The notes below the pieces were generated by a model that was not told where the DNA came from, made no database searches, and saw only the letters and a list, made by a program, of their open reading frames with translations. Of a stretch of 64,000 bases of DNA, positions 47,237 through 59,754 are shown one piece after another. Origin of the DNA: Cryptomeria japonica (Eukaryota > Streptophyta > Pinopsida > Cupressales > Cupressaceae); the NCBI RefSeq assembly GCF_030272615.1, contig NC_081413.1:336719302-336783301 (forward strand), read 5' to 3'. A program made the position numbers and the translations under genes. Each line of letters begins with the position of its first letter. Position 1 is the stretch's first letter.

Positions 47237-50200
47237 TTAATTACCATTCGGGGGTCGTAACTGATAAAAAATGGATTTGTACTTGGTTTGGGCTTCGGTG
47301 AGAGAGACAGAGAGTGCATTCTTTACACTCTCCATTAAAGAATTTTGTGCTTGAATATCAGTCAATAATGATATTAAGCCATCTAGAGTGCTTCCCTCTT
47401 GTGTAGTAGATAGGGAGGTGGCTCGATTGATCTGTTCTTGGACAGATGAAAGATGAGGAAGGAATAATGTCTGTAGTGTCATTATATCCATCCTGATCTT
47501 GTGTTCTTCATTTCTTAAGTCCAATTGTTGAGCCATGAGCTGTTGTAGCTTGGTATAAAATTCTAAACTAAATTTGGCTCTGTGGTCAACTTATTTGAGA
47601 GATCGGTGATCTCTTTCTCAATTGCCTCTGTTTTATTTTTAATGTCTTTAATCAATAAAGAAAATGTGCAGAGTTTTTGAAATAAATAAAGAATGTGCTT
47701 GAGTTGAGGAGTCAACTCAACAATAAATTTGACAAGTTTAACTTTGCCAATAGCTATAGCTTTATGTACCTCTTCTATCATTTTTGCAGTGAGCTCTTTG
47801 TCTTTTAGTTTGCTCAAATACTCCGATGCATCTACTCCAGATGTCTCTATTTTTGTTAGGAGTTCATCCAGTTGAATGTGGATGGCTGCATCTCTTGATA
47901 CTGTAGCTTTAGGTAGCATATCTATTAAGAGTGCTTTTACCTTCTGAAGTACTTTATTTTTCTTTTGAATGGCCATTTGCTTCTCTTGTTTGGCCTTTTC
48001 TTTGCATAGTTCACCGAAATCAATGAGTGCTTGCCCCTTTAATTTTGATATATCAACATTGGGCGACACTACTAGTTTTGATAAATCAACTTTAAAACTA
48101 AGTTTTTTCATCTTCTTTTCTTTACCTTTCACCGATGGAACTAAGACAATGGCTTGTGAGGCTTGATGACCCTCGGTAGGTTGCTCGGTAGAGGCAACAC
48201 TTTGATCAATTTCTTTAGCCTCTATAGAGTCCTTTGGTGTCTCAGTGCTCGGTGTCTTAGTTGCAACATTCTCAGTGCTAGAAGGTGCTTGAGATATCTG
48301 TTCTTCAGTAGTACCTTCTCCTATTGTAGACTTGAGACCTTCGATGCCTTGATCTGTGTCATGAGGGATTTTGGTTGAGATAGGTTGCTGGACTAGTGGA
48401 TAAGGCTGAACTTGTTCCAAGACTGATTCTCTAGATACAAGTTTTGCATATGCATTGCCTTCTATCATTTCCTATTCTGGTGCCTATGTATCCATGACAT
48501 TTTCATCTATTTGAATAGTGTTAGCAGGGTCTTGCTTGGTAACATCAGGATCTTGCTTGGTGACATCAACAATTTCAACTATAGCTTTCTCACCGGCATC
48601 CTTGACTTTAAAGATTTCCTACCACTTTGCTTTTGTCTCATTTTCCATTTCAATATACAGCACATTCATCAGTTTTAAAGCTCTTTGTTTGACAAGAAAC
48701 TTTGAGTTGTAGGTTGTCAGATGTTCTTTAATTTCAACTACTGACATGTCAGGAAAGAGATGAACCAGACTCCTTTCTCTGATCTGTTTCTCTGAGTCCA
48801 TTGCATACTTTCACCTATTCTCAATATGCAAATAAAGTTCATTCGGAAGTGACTTAGCTAGTTCCAATGGAGCTAACCAAAATTTTAGAAGTGTGCAGAT
48901 GACAACTTCTTCAATTTGTCTCTTCTCATCATTATTTCTGGTTTCATACTTGACATATCTAAATGATCCAAATCCACCATATTCTTTCAGATTAGACCAG
49001 AAGTTTTCAACACTATGTACATTTACCTTCTTGCTCTTGACAATCTGAAATTTGCTTGCATCCTCTGATTCAGTATCACTAGACTCTTTTGCCAAAATGA
49101 GTCTTTGAGTAGATTTCTTGTAGGTCTTTGTTACCTTGGGAGAAGTAATACTTTTTGTTTTCTTACTCGGTGAGGTTGCAGATGCTCTTGTGTTAGGTCG
49201 CTTTGGAGGTGGAGTCGATGAGGCCTTTCATGAATCCAGTTTCTTTCTTTTCAACACTTTACCCTTAGGCAATTTAGTGCTCAGTGTTATAGCTGCCTCT
49301 TGGGCTTCAGATTCCTCTTTGGTAATGGCAACGGTGCCTTTGACAAGTGTAGAGGAAGAGTCTTCTCCGAATTTCTCTGACAATGCCTTTATCATTTTTG
49401 TTGCCATTCTTGTAGCTTTGGGTACTACAATGCTCATCTTTACCTTTTCCTTCACTTCCTCATAGGTTCCATACCTTAGCTTAGTAGCATGCCTTGGTAA
49501 TGTAAGAAATGCATCAATTTGTTGTTGTGTGATGTCAAAATCAATCTCATCTCCCATAGGTGACAAAGATTGAGTTCTCGGCTCCACAACATTCACATAA
49601 CAATAATCAATGTCAACTTCAAAACATATATCATTTTTGTATTTCTCTACTAGCTGGGGTGGAATCCAGTATCTGTTATGCATTTTCTCTTGAAATTTGC
49701 TGAAGTAGTCATCCATAATATCATTGAAATTATCACCTAACTTCTTAATGAAGTCATTAATCTGATGGGTGATTGGTCGATGTAGTTCCCAAACAACTTT
49801 ACCGACTAATGGAAATAATTTTTCAAAATAGAAAAACACGCATACAAGTAATGATGCAAACTTTAGTGTATCAGCCGAGTTGTTTTTCTTTGGCTTCCTG
49901 ATGGTGTTCAGATTCTCAAACAAGTTCTTCAGCAACACCTCACATAGATCGATTTTCATTCCCTTTTTCACAATTTTGTATGCTAGGTCTATTGCTGCAC
50001 AGGGTACACTGTTTTCCCTTGCCGATTGGAAGAAACAGTAACCTATAACTCTTATGGCAAATTTTATTTCTTCATCAGTGACATTATTTAGTTTCAATCC
50101 TCTGCAATCTGATTCCACTCTGGTTAAACTGATCAATTCCTTATGTGATATCATCTTTTGGGCTCGGGCATGATCATAAATGGGGTAACCAGTAATCAGA

Positions 50201-50598
50201 TGAATGATCTCCTTGGTAATCTTAAATGGTTGTTCTTCTAGCCACATGAAATCATCATGAACTCTGCTCAGAACAAACTTGACCCACTGGTGTTTGAACA
50301 CACGGGGATAGGTTAGGGCTTCAATTAATCCCTTGATCTTGATGTGTTCATACTTGCTATTCAATTTACCATCTGTGCACAATTCATCATAGGTGTCTTT
50401 AATTTCAACATGACCGAGTTCTTCAACACGACATTTGGTGAAGAATCTCACATCTTCGACTAACAACACTCTATCCGGGATGACTGAAAAAGTGGTTTTG
50501 TCATCTGGTTTAGATGCAACTTTTGGAGTCAAAGAGTATTTTAGTGAGGGCTTCTCTACATTCTTGACAACAATGGGATCTTGGATCTTAGGTGCCAT
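47237..50598 (-). pseudogene. Large accessory ORF of element A (unknown function, broken)
   Basis: From ATG at 50598 one frame runs to 47563 (about 1,011 codons) with five visible in-frame stops (near 49228, 48811, 48619, 48490 and 48480). A frameshift then leads to the last part, ending at 47237. Residues 1-380 look globular and helical: KGLIEALTYPRVFKHQWVKF, ITKEIIHLITGYPIYDHARA, FAIRVIGYCFFQSARENSVP. A Lys-rich, nuclear-signal-like stretch follows (KGKVLKRKKLDS, then KRPNTRASATSPSKKTK past the first stop). A second folded segment includes VENFWSNLKEYGGFGSFRYV. A Thr/Glu/Ser/Pro-rich linker comes next, and the C-terminus is a Lys-rich coiled coil (LCKEKAKQEKQMAIQKKNKV). It occupies the place of pol. 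I recognise no enzyme motif. A distant link to the plant extra-ORF family is possible. Confidence 0.8.
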
Positions 50599-51148
50599 TG
50601 TAGATTTCAGATAAAAGCTAACAAATAATCCTTAGGGTTTTAGGATTTTCAAATGATGGATGCTTTATACTTAGCAAATAATGGCAACTAGATAAGATCG
50701 GTAAACCAGCTTAACAATGCATTGAGATTGATGTAAATACCTTGAATTTTCTTTGTAGGAAGTTTTGATCGCCTTGGATTCGCTTTTCTCTGCTCTCTCA
50801 AAAACTTGGTAAGTGAAAATGACTGCGAAAATTCTTTTAAGTACACATTATACCTTATCAGGCTCCGTGCGGGTTAGGTCAAAAACATTAAATTCTCTCG
50901 GTTCACTTTAACTTTCTTTCCTTTTTCCGCTTTAACCGAGTAACCAAACTTCCTTCATTCACCAACTAGACAGGTTTCTTGTATACACCGACTTGATAGG
51001 TTTCCTGTATAGTGCTCCAAAAGACTTTGATATAATTTCAAACTAACTATTACATCTTAATTATGCAAAATTGAATTAAGTACATAATAAAATAGGAACT
51101 ATTAAGATTTAACCTTGAGAGAATGCAGTCCCTTCATACCTTTACCGA
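50599..51148 (-). other. Spacer between Gag and the large ORF
   Basis: AT-rich, with no readable ORF or pol motif on the minus strand. It separates the Gag stop from the ATG of the large ORF, which suggests a separate transcript, splicing or reinitiation rather than a fusion. Confidence 0.6.
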
Positions 51149-52501
51149 TTAATTTGGAATAGGTGCACCTAACTCGATAGGTAAGGTGCTTTCTTCATTT
51201 GACACAACTTCCTTCTTTTCCCAAATCATCTTCAATTTTTCTTTAATTTCTTCAGTGTCTTTTCTAGGTTGATCTCTGCAATCTCCAGTTAAATGTCCAG
51301 CTTTGTGACAATGAAAACATGCCATACCAGGATTTCTCCATGATCTTCGGTTGTTCATTCCAAACCTTATAAAGCAGTTGGCACTTATATGTCCATATCT
51401 CCCACAACATTCACACCATATCCTTGTATTGTAATCCCATGGTACTACAGAGTACTATCGGTAAGGATCTGTGTGAGTTCGATAACCTCTAGCATTTGCT
51501 CGGTGTGCATACCACATATAGTTCTTTTTCTTAAACCAACAATTCTCGGTACTATGTCCATATCTATTGCAGTTTTTACAAAACCCTTTGAATTTTGCCT
51601 TCTGATAATTGTTAACAAACTTTGTCCTACATTGATTAGATGTGTGACCATATTTATTGCAATTGTAAAAATAACCATTGGACTTAGTGACATTCAGTTT
51701 CTTACCTTTTCTGATTTGGCACATGTTGGCAGTGTGACCTTGATTTCCACACTAGTTTCAAATAGGCTTCTTTCTTTTGATGTTATTCTTGTTTCCGGCT
51801 TACTTTGATGATTCTCCTCTCTCGGTAATATGAATTCCCTTCTGGGTAGAGTCTTTTCCTTTGTAACCGAGTCCTGCATCCTTGTTGGATCTTCTTGTAT
51901 TCAGTTGCTCATCCAACATCTTTGATGCTTTATAACTCTTCTTCAGTGTTTCTTTGGATTTCTTCTCTGATTCAATTTCATTGGTCAACCTTGATACTTC
52001 AAGTTTCAATGCTTGATTCTCATCATTTTTCAGAATTGCTTCATGATGTGTATAACCTAGTTGATCTGACAGATTTTGTTGAATTCCAGTCAACCTTGTG
52101 ATTTCATCATTCTTATCAGATACTAAGACTTCAAGTTGTTGTTTCTCTCTTTCTAGATCTCTTACTTTATCCTCGGGTGTCCTCAATGCATCGAGATTTT
52201 TAGTCATCCATGTGCTGAAATGTTCATGTTCTCTTTTCATTGCTTTTAGTTGATCATCCAGTGCTTTGTTCTTTTCTTTCAATACTCCAATCATTTCTTT
52301 AGTTTCTTCAGATATGCTATTCTCAGATGATGTCTCAATTTTTTCCACTAACTCTTGAGAGTCCTGAAAATCATTAGATAATCTTCTTCTCACTTTCAAA
52401 GATTTTTGCATTTGCCTTTGCATGTCTGCAATCACTTGATTAGCATGATCCAGTTCTTCTTGTAGATACACAATCCTCTAAGATTGTTTATAGCCTTCCA
52501 T
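51149..52501 (-). pseudogene. Element A Gag-like protein: coiled coil and zinc-knuckle array
   Basis: From ATG at 52501 (MEGYKQS, then a stop) one frame continues to 51149. The first 200 residues are a long coiled coil (LQEELDHANQVIADMQRQMQ; DLEREKQQLEVLVSDKNDEI). A basic linker and a row of CCHC-like knuckles follow: a partial GNQGHTANMC near 51720, YNCNKYGHTSNQC near 51640, CKNCNRYGHSTENC near 51550, CECCGRYGHISANC near 51400, and CFHCHKAGHLTGDC near 51300. The last three have all ligands. Stops lie near 52478, 51800, 51750 and 51452. The usual N-terminal copia Gag domain (UBN2 type) is absent. The likely role is RNA binding and packaging. The ORF at 63014-63928 has the same layout. Confidence 0.85.
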
Positions 52502-52549
52502 TGATAAGATCTTTATCTTTAAGCATTCAAACCCTTTTTTAAGATTCAA

Positions 52550-52561
52550 GCTCTGAGACCA
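52550..52561 (-). other. Element A primer-binding site
   Basis: Minus strand TGGTCTCAGAGC lies two bases inside the 5' LTR. It differs from the initiator-Met site TGGTATCAGAGC by one base. Confidence 0.88.
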
Positions 52562-52563
52562 AT

Positions 52564-53682
52564 TGTTATGCCCAATATGGAAAGCTAATGTACTAAGAGG
52601 GGAGGGGTGAATTAGTACTTCAAAACTTTTCTTCAATAATAACTTTACTGTTATGCATAAACCGAATAGTGCAGTAACATAATATAAAGCTAAAACAAAT
52701 AGATAACAATCATACATTATTCACTCCATAACACATATATTTTGGTTACGCAGAAACTCTTGGTTAGAGAGAAAAACTACGGTGGGGATGGCACCCACAA
52801 CTTCACTGCTGCAATAATAAAGAGTGCTCGGTTAGAGCTACATGTTTAGCTATTTCTGATAGGATCTATTAGATCTACCTTGCTAAAGGATTTTACAACA
52901 CTTAAACTAAATGTTGCACCTGGTTAGAGGCTTTACAATTTATAGACTTGATTAGAGTATTTTACCCTGTTAAAGGTTTCTCTTACAACTTCAAAATATT
53001 ACAATAAAATCATTACAAATATCTGCAACTTTACATCTGGAATGTTATAACAGATTCTATGTACTCAGAATATGATTAGCTTGCTTATAGCATACCTCAG
53101 TAACCCATATAGTAACTCGGTAAACCCTTCTGTTTACTCTGTTCTTTAACTATTCTCTGAAAACCTTCTCGGTGACCTCTGTGTCTCTGTAACAGTCTTC
53201 TTACACTCATGCACACACCTTTTTTAATTCTTAACTCATGTTGTATAAATAGATCTCTTATGACGGTGATCCATTCATTGCTTCGATCTTACAAACATGT
53301 TTTATCAAATGAATAACCATGCAAAATATTTCATTGGTTAGATGACCTCAAAATCATACACAATCTTTAAGTGCAATTTCCAATGTGATAATGGTTAGAT
53401 GTTCCTCGATCTTGTAACATGTTTTCATATGTATGTCCAGGTTCAATGAATCTGGTAACACGTTTAACTTGGTGTATATCAACTCGGTGTGTTATCTTTG
53501 TTGCACGGTAGACATGAAATGGTACTCGATAGACAGCTCGGTGTAAACTACACTCTGAGAATACTTTCTTCTGTAATCGACTAAACTGTGCATACCGACT
53601 AAATATTTTAGTAGTAGTAACCGACTAGAGTATATAGTATAACTTTGACATGAAACTAATGGCAACTTGATAAGTAGTAACA
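52564..53682 (-). repeat. Element A 5' LTR (right copy, 1,119 bp)
   Basis: It matches 45732-46857, with an extra TGTATATCAACTCGG-like insertion near 53473 and scattered substitutions. The plus-strand TATAAATAG box is at 53244-53252. Confidence 0.95.
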
Positions 53683-53687
53683 AATTA

Positions 53688-54003
53688 CTCATGACACATG
53701 TCCACACATGCAAAAAAGGACAGAGGAATGGGTACGTGGATTATGCAAATCAAAATAGGCAATAATCATAGCGAAATAATAAATGCATAATTAAAAAATA
53801 ATAATAATATACATACCTTCAGTCGTACTCATTAATGTTGCATGAAACGATTAGCACTTTAAAAGGTGAAATGAGATGACATGAAATGAATGAAATGACA
53901 GACAAAGATATGAAATGAGATGATGTGTACGAGAAAATTACTATCAGAGAATGATATTTCCATAAAGCATGGAAATAATTATTATGAAACATGCATGAAG
54001 AAT
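53688..54003. other. Gypsy spacer, no gene seen
   Basis: AT-rich DNA between the AATTA duplication and the end of the gypsy integrase. It contains a low-complexity run of GAAATGA / GAGATGA words near 53860-53925. Confidence 0.5.
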
Positions 54004-57000
54004 TTAAGGCTGATGACCAAGAACGCTTCCTACAGAAGCTGCAGGAACCACGTCCCTAATGTCTTCTCCAGTTGTTGCAAGAACTATGACAGGAGAGTGT
54101 ATGTTAGATGATGAAGGGACTTCTCCAGTTGTTACAGGAACTATTGTTTGGTCTTGGCTAGCAAATTGCTGCAAGAATTGTTCTTTGGTTGCAGGCTTAT
54201 GATATAGGCATAGTTGGTGACCATTGACTAGAAGTTTGAATCTAATTGGATCTATTGTGGTCAAGCGAATTTCTCCATTTGTGAAAAATTCATCTATTTA
54301 ATATGGGCCCAACCATCTTGTCTGCAGCTTCCCGATAGTATCCTATATCTAGAATCATATAGCAATGCCCAATCGCCAGATTTAAATTTTCTCTCCTTTA
54401 TATACTTATCATGCCATTTAGTTCATTGATGTTGAATAAGCTATGTATGGTGGATAGCCAACTTCCTAAGCTAATCCAAAGCATTCAATTGTAGGATGCA
54501 GTCTCTTTGTACTTTTGAGAGAGTCATATTCAATTGCAAAGATGTTCTAAAAGTTATATCCTCAAACTCAATGGGCATCATTGTTGTTTTTCCATACACC
54601 ATTTCAAAAGGTGTAAAACTAATTGGTGTCTTCCATGTTGTTTTGTATGCCCAAATGGCTTCAGTAAGTCTATTTGACCAATCTTTCTTATGAAGAGCTA
54701 CTATCTTGGTAAGAATGGCTTCTAAATCCCTGTTTATAACTTCTACTTGACCATTTGCTTGTGGATGATATGGAGTAGACTTCCTATGTATGATATTATA
54801 TTCATTAACCAATGTTGCAATTAATGTGGAATTAAATTGTGGTCCTTGATCGAAAACAATTTGTCTTGGAACTCCATATCTAGTAAATATTTCCTCATAG
54901 AGGAATTCAGCTACTTTATTATCTCATTCATGTGTCATAGCTCATGCTTCCACCCATTTTGTAACATAATTAGTGCATACTCCAATATAAGATTTCCCAT
55001 TTGAAGGAGGTTCAATCGGCCCAACAAAATCTAATCCCCATTATCAAATGGTGCAACCAATATCTATACATATAATGGCATTTCATCAGATCTAGTAGGC
55101 CTACCCATTCATTGGCATCTATCACATTTTCTAGTATATTGTGTTGCATTCTTATACAATGCTAGCCAATAATATCATGTGCCAAGTATTTTGTGTGTTG
55201 TTCTTTTAGTAGCAAAATGTCCTCCACATGGCTCATCATGACATGCATGAAGGATATCATATGTTTCATCTTCTCTGACATATCTTCTCATAACTTGGTC
55301 AGGTCTAGTATAAAATAAACAATTAGAATTCCATGAGAAATTAAAGCTTTTCTCAACTAACTATCTTTTTTCTTTAGGAGAAAAATGAGTAGGCATTTTA
55401 TTAGCAGCTAAATAGTTTGCAATATCAGCATACTAGGGAGTGTGTGCTTCTATCAGGAACAATTGTTCATCTAGAAAAGCATCATCTATGGTTGCAGGAT
55501 CATCCTGCAATTGAAGCCTAGAAAGATAATTCTACAACTATATTGGATTTACTCAATTTATCAACAACTATAATATCCAATTCCTGCATCAATAGTAACC
55601 ATCGACCCAATCTTCCTATAATTGAAGGTTTGTTCATGAGATATTTGATTGTTGTATGATCAGTGTGTACATATATCTGATATCTTGTGATATAATTCCT
55701 GAATTTATTGAGTGTGTATATAACTGCTAATATCTCCTTTTCGGTGAAAGTGTAATTAAGCTCAAGTCTCTACATGTTTTTTCTTATGAAATAAATTGCA
55801 TTCTCGAAATTGTCAACCTTATGTCCCAAAACTACTCCTATGGCATAATTTGATGCATCTGTATGAATATAAAAAGGTAATGACCAGTTCGGATCCTTGA
55901 GCACTGGTGCTTGAGTCAATGCATGTTTGAGCTTCAAGAAAGCTTCATGGCATGCAGAGGTCCAATTAAACTCCATATCCTTGGTCAAAAGACAATATAA
56001 AGGTCCTGCAATTTTGCTAAAATCCTTGATAAACCTTCTATAATATCCAACATGACCAAGGAAACTTCTGACATCCTTTTTCTTTATATGTACAGGGAGG
56101 TTTTGAATGACTTCTATTTTGGTTCGGTGAACTTGTATTCTAGTTATAGAAATGTGATGACCAATAAATATGCCTTCCTGCATCATCATAAAGAACTTTT
56201 CACTATCTAATGATAAATTGTAGTCTTCACGCCGCTACAAAAATTTCTTCAAATTCTTCAATGCCTCTTCAAACTCTGAACCATAAGTGGTAAAATCATT
56301 CATATAGATCTCCATGCTATCCTAGGAAATATTTCAAAATATTCCTATTGCTTCTCTTTGAAAAGTATCTAGAGCATTAGATAACCCAAAAGGAAGAACA
56401 TAATATGCATATGTTCTCGCAGGAAAAGTAAATGTAGTTTTTTCCTGATCCTTGAGAGCAATTTGAATCTGGTTGTAGCCACTCAATCCATCCAGGAATG
56501 AAAAGTACCACTTCCCTGCCAAGGAATCTAATACCTGATCCACAAATGTTAATGGAAAATGATCCTTCCTAGTTGCTAAGTTCAAATCTCTATAATCTAC
56601 ACATACCCGCCATTTACATCCTTTCTTTGGAACTATGACTAGAGGTGACGCCCATTGACTATCTGAGATAGGATAGATAAATCCAACATTTAATAATTTG
56701 TGTAGTTCCTCTTTAACTATCTCTCTTAGTGAAAGATTAATTCTTCTATGTGGTTGTCTAAGTGGTCTACAGTCCTCTTTTATATAGATACGGTGGGTAA
56801 AAACTGTAGGATCAATTCCATGCATGTCTTTGTAATCCCACGCAAAAGTGCGTTGATGACATTTAAGCAATTCAGCCAGTGTTATTCTTTGAGTCTTTGT
56901 GAGTTGATTGTCAATATTCAAATATTTATTTAGATCAACTTCCACTTTGACAATAAGATCAACCTAAGATGCCTCAAAAAGATGAGAAGTGCAGACTTCT

Positions 57001-57711
57001 TGCGGCAACAGGGTATGCAATATATCAGTGGCTGCAAGAAAATTTGATGCTGTAATATTTGATGTTAACTCCTGTGACTTTTGCTCTTGTTTTAACTAAT
57101 TTGCTAGAATTTTATAGAGGATTGAATCATCATCCTGAAGTTGTATGAATGATTCTTTGTTAATCATCATAAGATGATTGATAGAGTCGACTCCTTCCTC
57201 AAATTCTTCTCCCACATTAGGCCAAACGTCTTGTTCTTGATCAAGTTGGGGTTGCAGGAGAATATAGAGCCAGAGTTCTGGTAGTATTTCCATCAGAAAT
57301 AGTCATATCCCTTGAACGGCATCTAGAATATGCATTAGCTGTAGAAAGCCAAGGTCTCCCCAAAATAATCGGATATCCTCCCAATGTGGATTTAGGAGAC
57401 GGGATGATAAAATCTACAAGATATTCTCAGGAATCCAAAGTAACAACTACATCTTCGATCATACCATCAGGCCGAACCGTGGAACTATCAGCAAGTTGCA
57501 GGACTATAGGTGTAGGCCTGAGACTGGTTATGTCAAGTTCCTGCATAATATCTCTTGTCATTACATTAATGGCTGCTCCCAAATCTATTAAAGCATTCTT
57601 TATCTGAGTGTCATTGATGACTATTTTCATAATAGGACTACCAGGATCAACATATTTAGGAATTGAAACCTTTCCTAACATAATATCAGCCAATTGACCT
57701 GTTAAATGCAC
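54004..57711 (-). pseudogene. Athila/Tat-type gypsy Pol (broken)
   Basis: The protease lies at 57427-57711 (ALIDLGAAINVMT, the DLG active-site form of this branch, with ILGRPWLSTA further on near 57350). The RT starts in the ORF at 56334-56945 with HRRINLSLREIVKEEL, WRVCVDYRDLN, FSFLDGLSGYNQI and LPFGLSNALDTFQR. The catalytic box follows near 56310 as YMNDF instead of YMDDF. RNase H is at 55770-56189 and beyond (FLGHVGYYRRFIKDFSKIAG, FYIHTDASNYAIGVVLG, TDHTTIKYLM). The integrase has traces of a zinc finger near 55100, a core at 54471-54812 (STPYHPQANGQVEVINRDLE) and a C-terminal piece at 54004-54264 (FKLLVNGHQLCLYHKP). Many stops show it is dead. Confidence 0.93.
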
Positions 57712-57899
57712 TATTTGTGGATCCTTTTTCTTTCTACTAGGTTTCTTTAAACATGCCTCCTTAATTGCTTTACCATAAATAGGGACATCCTTAATAGCTT
57801 GAAATAATGGAATTTTAACACATATGTGTTTTAGCTAATCTATGATATCAAAATTTACTTCCTCTTCCTGTTAAATCTCTTTAGCTTGCAACCTCTGAG

Positions 57900-59538
57900 A
57901 AAATGGGGGTATTTGTTGATTTTTAGGTATTTGGGTTGTTGGGATAGATATTTCATTTTACTTTTGTATCTTAGTTATAACTGGAGGGGACGGGTTAGGT
58001 AAACTTGTCCCAGATTGAAGGTGAATATCACTTATAGAAAGAGAATAAGTTGGGTATTGATTAGGATCAGCTGAATAAACTTGTTGTTGTTGTTGAGGCT
58101 TTCTATTAGGATTTGTCATAGGTTGAGTGGGAAGCTATGTAGATTTAGGTGGAACAGTATTGGCAACAAGACAAGGCATTATAGTAGGTTGTTGTGGCTG
58201 TTGTTGAGGTTGTTGATAATCGGGTGACTGATTTGTCCATGGCTTACCTCCTCTCCATTGAGGGGTAGGTTGCCAATTCCCTTGGAATAGTTGTCGTGGT
58301 CCTTGAGGCTGAGACCAATTTCCTTGTGGTTGCTGCCACTATGCAGTTTGATGGGCAAAATTCTTCTCTTGGCCTTGAGGATTATACCAATTTTGATAAT
58401 TTCTAAAATTTTGAGCATATGGAGATTGCCATTGATTATTTTGTGCATAGTAATTTCCACTATAACCAGAAAAAGAAAGTGGACCAGGAGGCATACCTTG
58501 TCTTGGAAAATTTGGCCTCCTTTGAGAAACATAGAAAACTTGTTCATCATCTCCTTATATTGTCTTGAAATTAGGAACTTCAAGATTTGCAACCATCTTA
58601 CATCTGTAGTCTCCTTTCTTCTTTCTACAATGTGGGCAGAATTCTGCAAGAATTGCATCAGCTTCCTCATGCCTCTTCTTAGTTGAAAGTGTGTCTAACT
58701 GAGTAGCCATATTGTTTATGATATCCTCCTTAAAATCCTTCAAAATATGGCTAAGCTCCATTCGAGAAACTCCATTACTAGACGTTGATGAAGAAATTCC
58801 TAGCTTGAAATGCCTACTCTTCTTAGAAGAAGATCTGGAATACTTCTGACAAATTTGTCCAATATCATTCCATGCTAATTATGCTATATCACCTCCTTCC
58901 ATAAGATCCAAAGCATCTGTGCATTCATCACTGATTCCTCTTAAAAATATTAACTTAAGAGAATCTTCATTTAGAGTACTATGCTTGGACTTCTTGACAC
59001 TAAATAGAAATCTCTCCAGATAATCTTCTAGACTCTCATCTTCCTTCTGTGTCATTCTAAAAATATCATCCCCATGGTGGTCAATCCCTCTACAATAATC
59101 CTTATATTTCACAAGAAACAATCATTTCATCTCATCCCATTTAGTGATTGTACTACTCCTTAGAATCATAAACCATCTCAAAGCTGATTATTTTAAAGTG
59201 GCAAGGAATATTTTGAGTCTATGGGCATATGTAGTATAATCATAACTCCTACAGAGGACATCAAATTCAAACAAGAAAGTGTCAGGATCCTTTGTCACTA
59301 ATATATAAAATTTAGGAAGGGAAGAAGCTGGGATGTTCTTAAGATTAGCATTATCATGCAGATAAGAAATAGGGAACTCAAACGTTGGGTTCACAGGTGG
59401 AGGTGGGTTATTCCCACCAGGGGGTGGATTTCCTTGCAGTGGTCTTTGAGGAGGAGTTACTAAACAAAGTTCCTCTTCAAGAGGTCCAAAGAGGAAATGA
59501 AGGCTATTCTCAGAAAGTTCAAATTCAAGGGGTTTCAA
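57900..59538 (-). pseudogene. Athila/Tat-type gypsy Gag (broken)
   Basis: From near 59538 the minus strand reads a Pro/Gly/Asn-rich start, then LPKFYILVTKDPDTFLFEFD near 59300, the typical Gag core of this branch. RMTQKEDESLEDYLERFL near 59040 and FLRGISDECTDALDLMEGG near 58910 follow. CPHCRKKKGDYRCK near 58610 may be a reduced zinc finger. The C-terminal part is Gln/Pro/Asn-rich (PQGQEKNFAHQTA, QQPQQQPQQPT at 58180-58400) and encoded partly by CAA/CAG repeats. Frame changes at about 58555 and stops at 59185, 58876 and 58330 interrupt it. The protease follows at 57711. Confidence 0.88.
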
Positions 59539-59754
59539 ATTATTTGGGGCTTGGCAAAGTGCAGCAAAAGGATTTACATCTGAGAGTTCATATCAATTGA
59601 CTCTTGTATGATTAGGACAGTTAGGAAGGAATCTACCTTGAGCATCTTTTCTTCATCTATGCATGCAGATTCATGATAATTACTTTAAAACCGAGTTATC
59701 AAAAACAACTATACTGAAAGCTTGAAAATTCATAACCATAATAGGTTCTTAGTT

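Larger units (their letters stand above)
45732..53682 (-). mobile_element. Element A: non-autonomous LTR retrotransposon with a large unknown ORF
   Basis: LTRs at 45732-46857 and 52564-53682 are flanked by a perfect AATTA duplication (45727-45731 and 53683-53687). On the minus strand the order is 5' LTR, primer site (52550-52561), a coiled-coil and zinc-knuckle Gag (51149-52501), a former ORF of about 1,100 codons (47237-50598), purine tracts and 3' LTR. No protease, RT, RNase H or integrase was seen in the 5.7 kb internal region. The LTR 3' end (sense TGATTCACCCCTCCCCTCTT) and primer site resemble those of plant copia elements, so A looks like a copia derivative mobilised in trans. It inserted into the spacer after the gypsy integrase. 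Confidence 0.93.
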
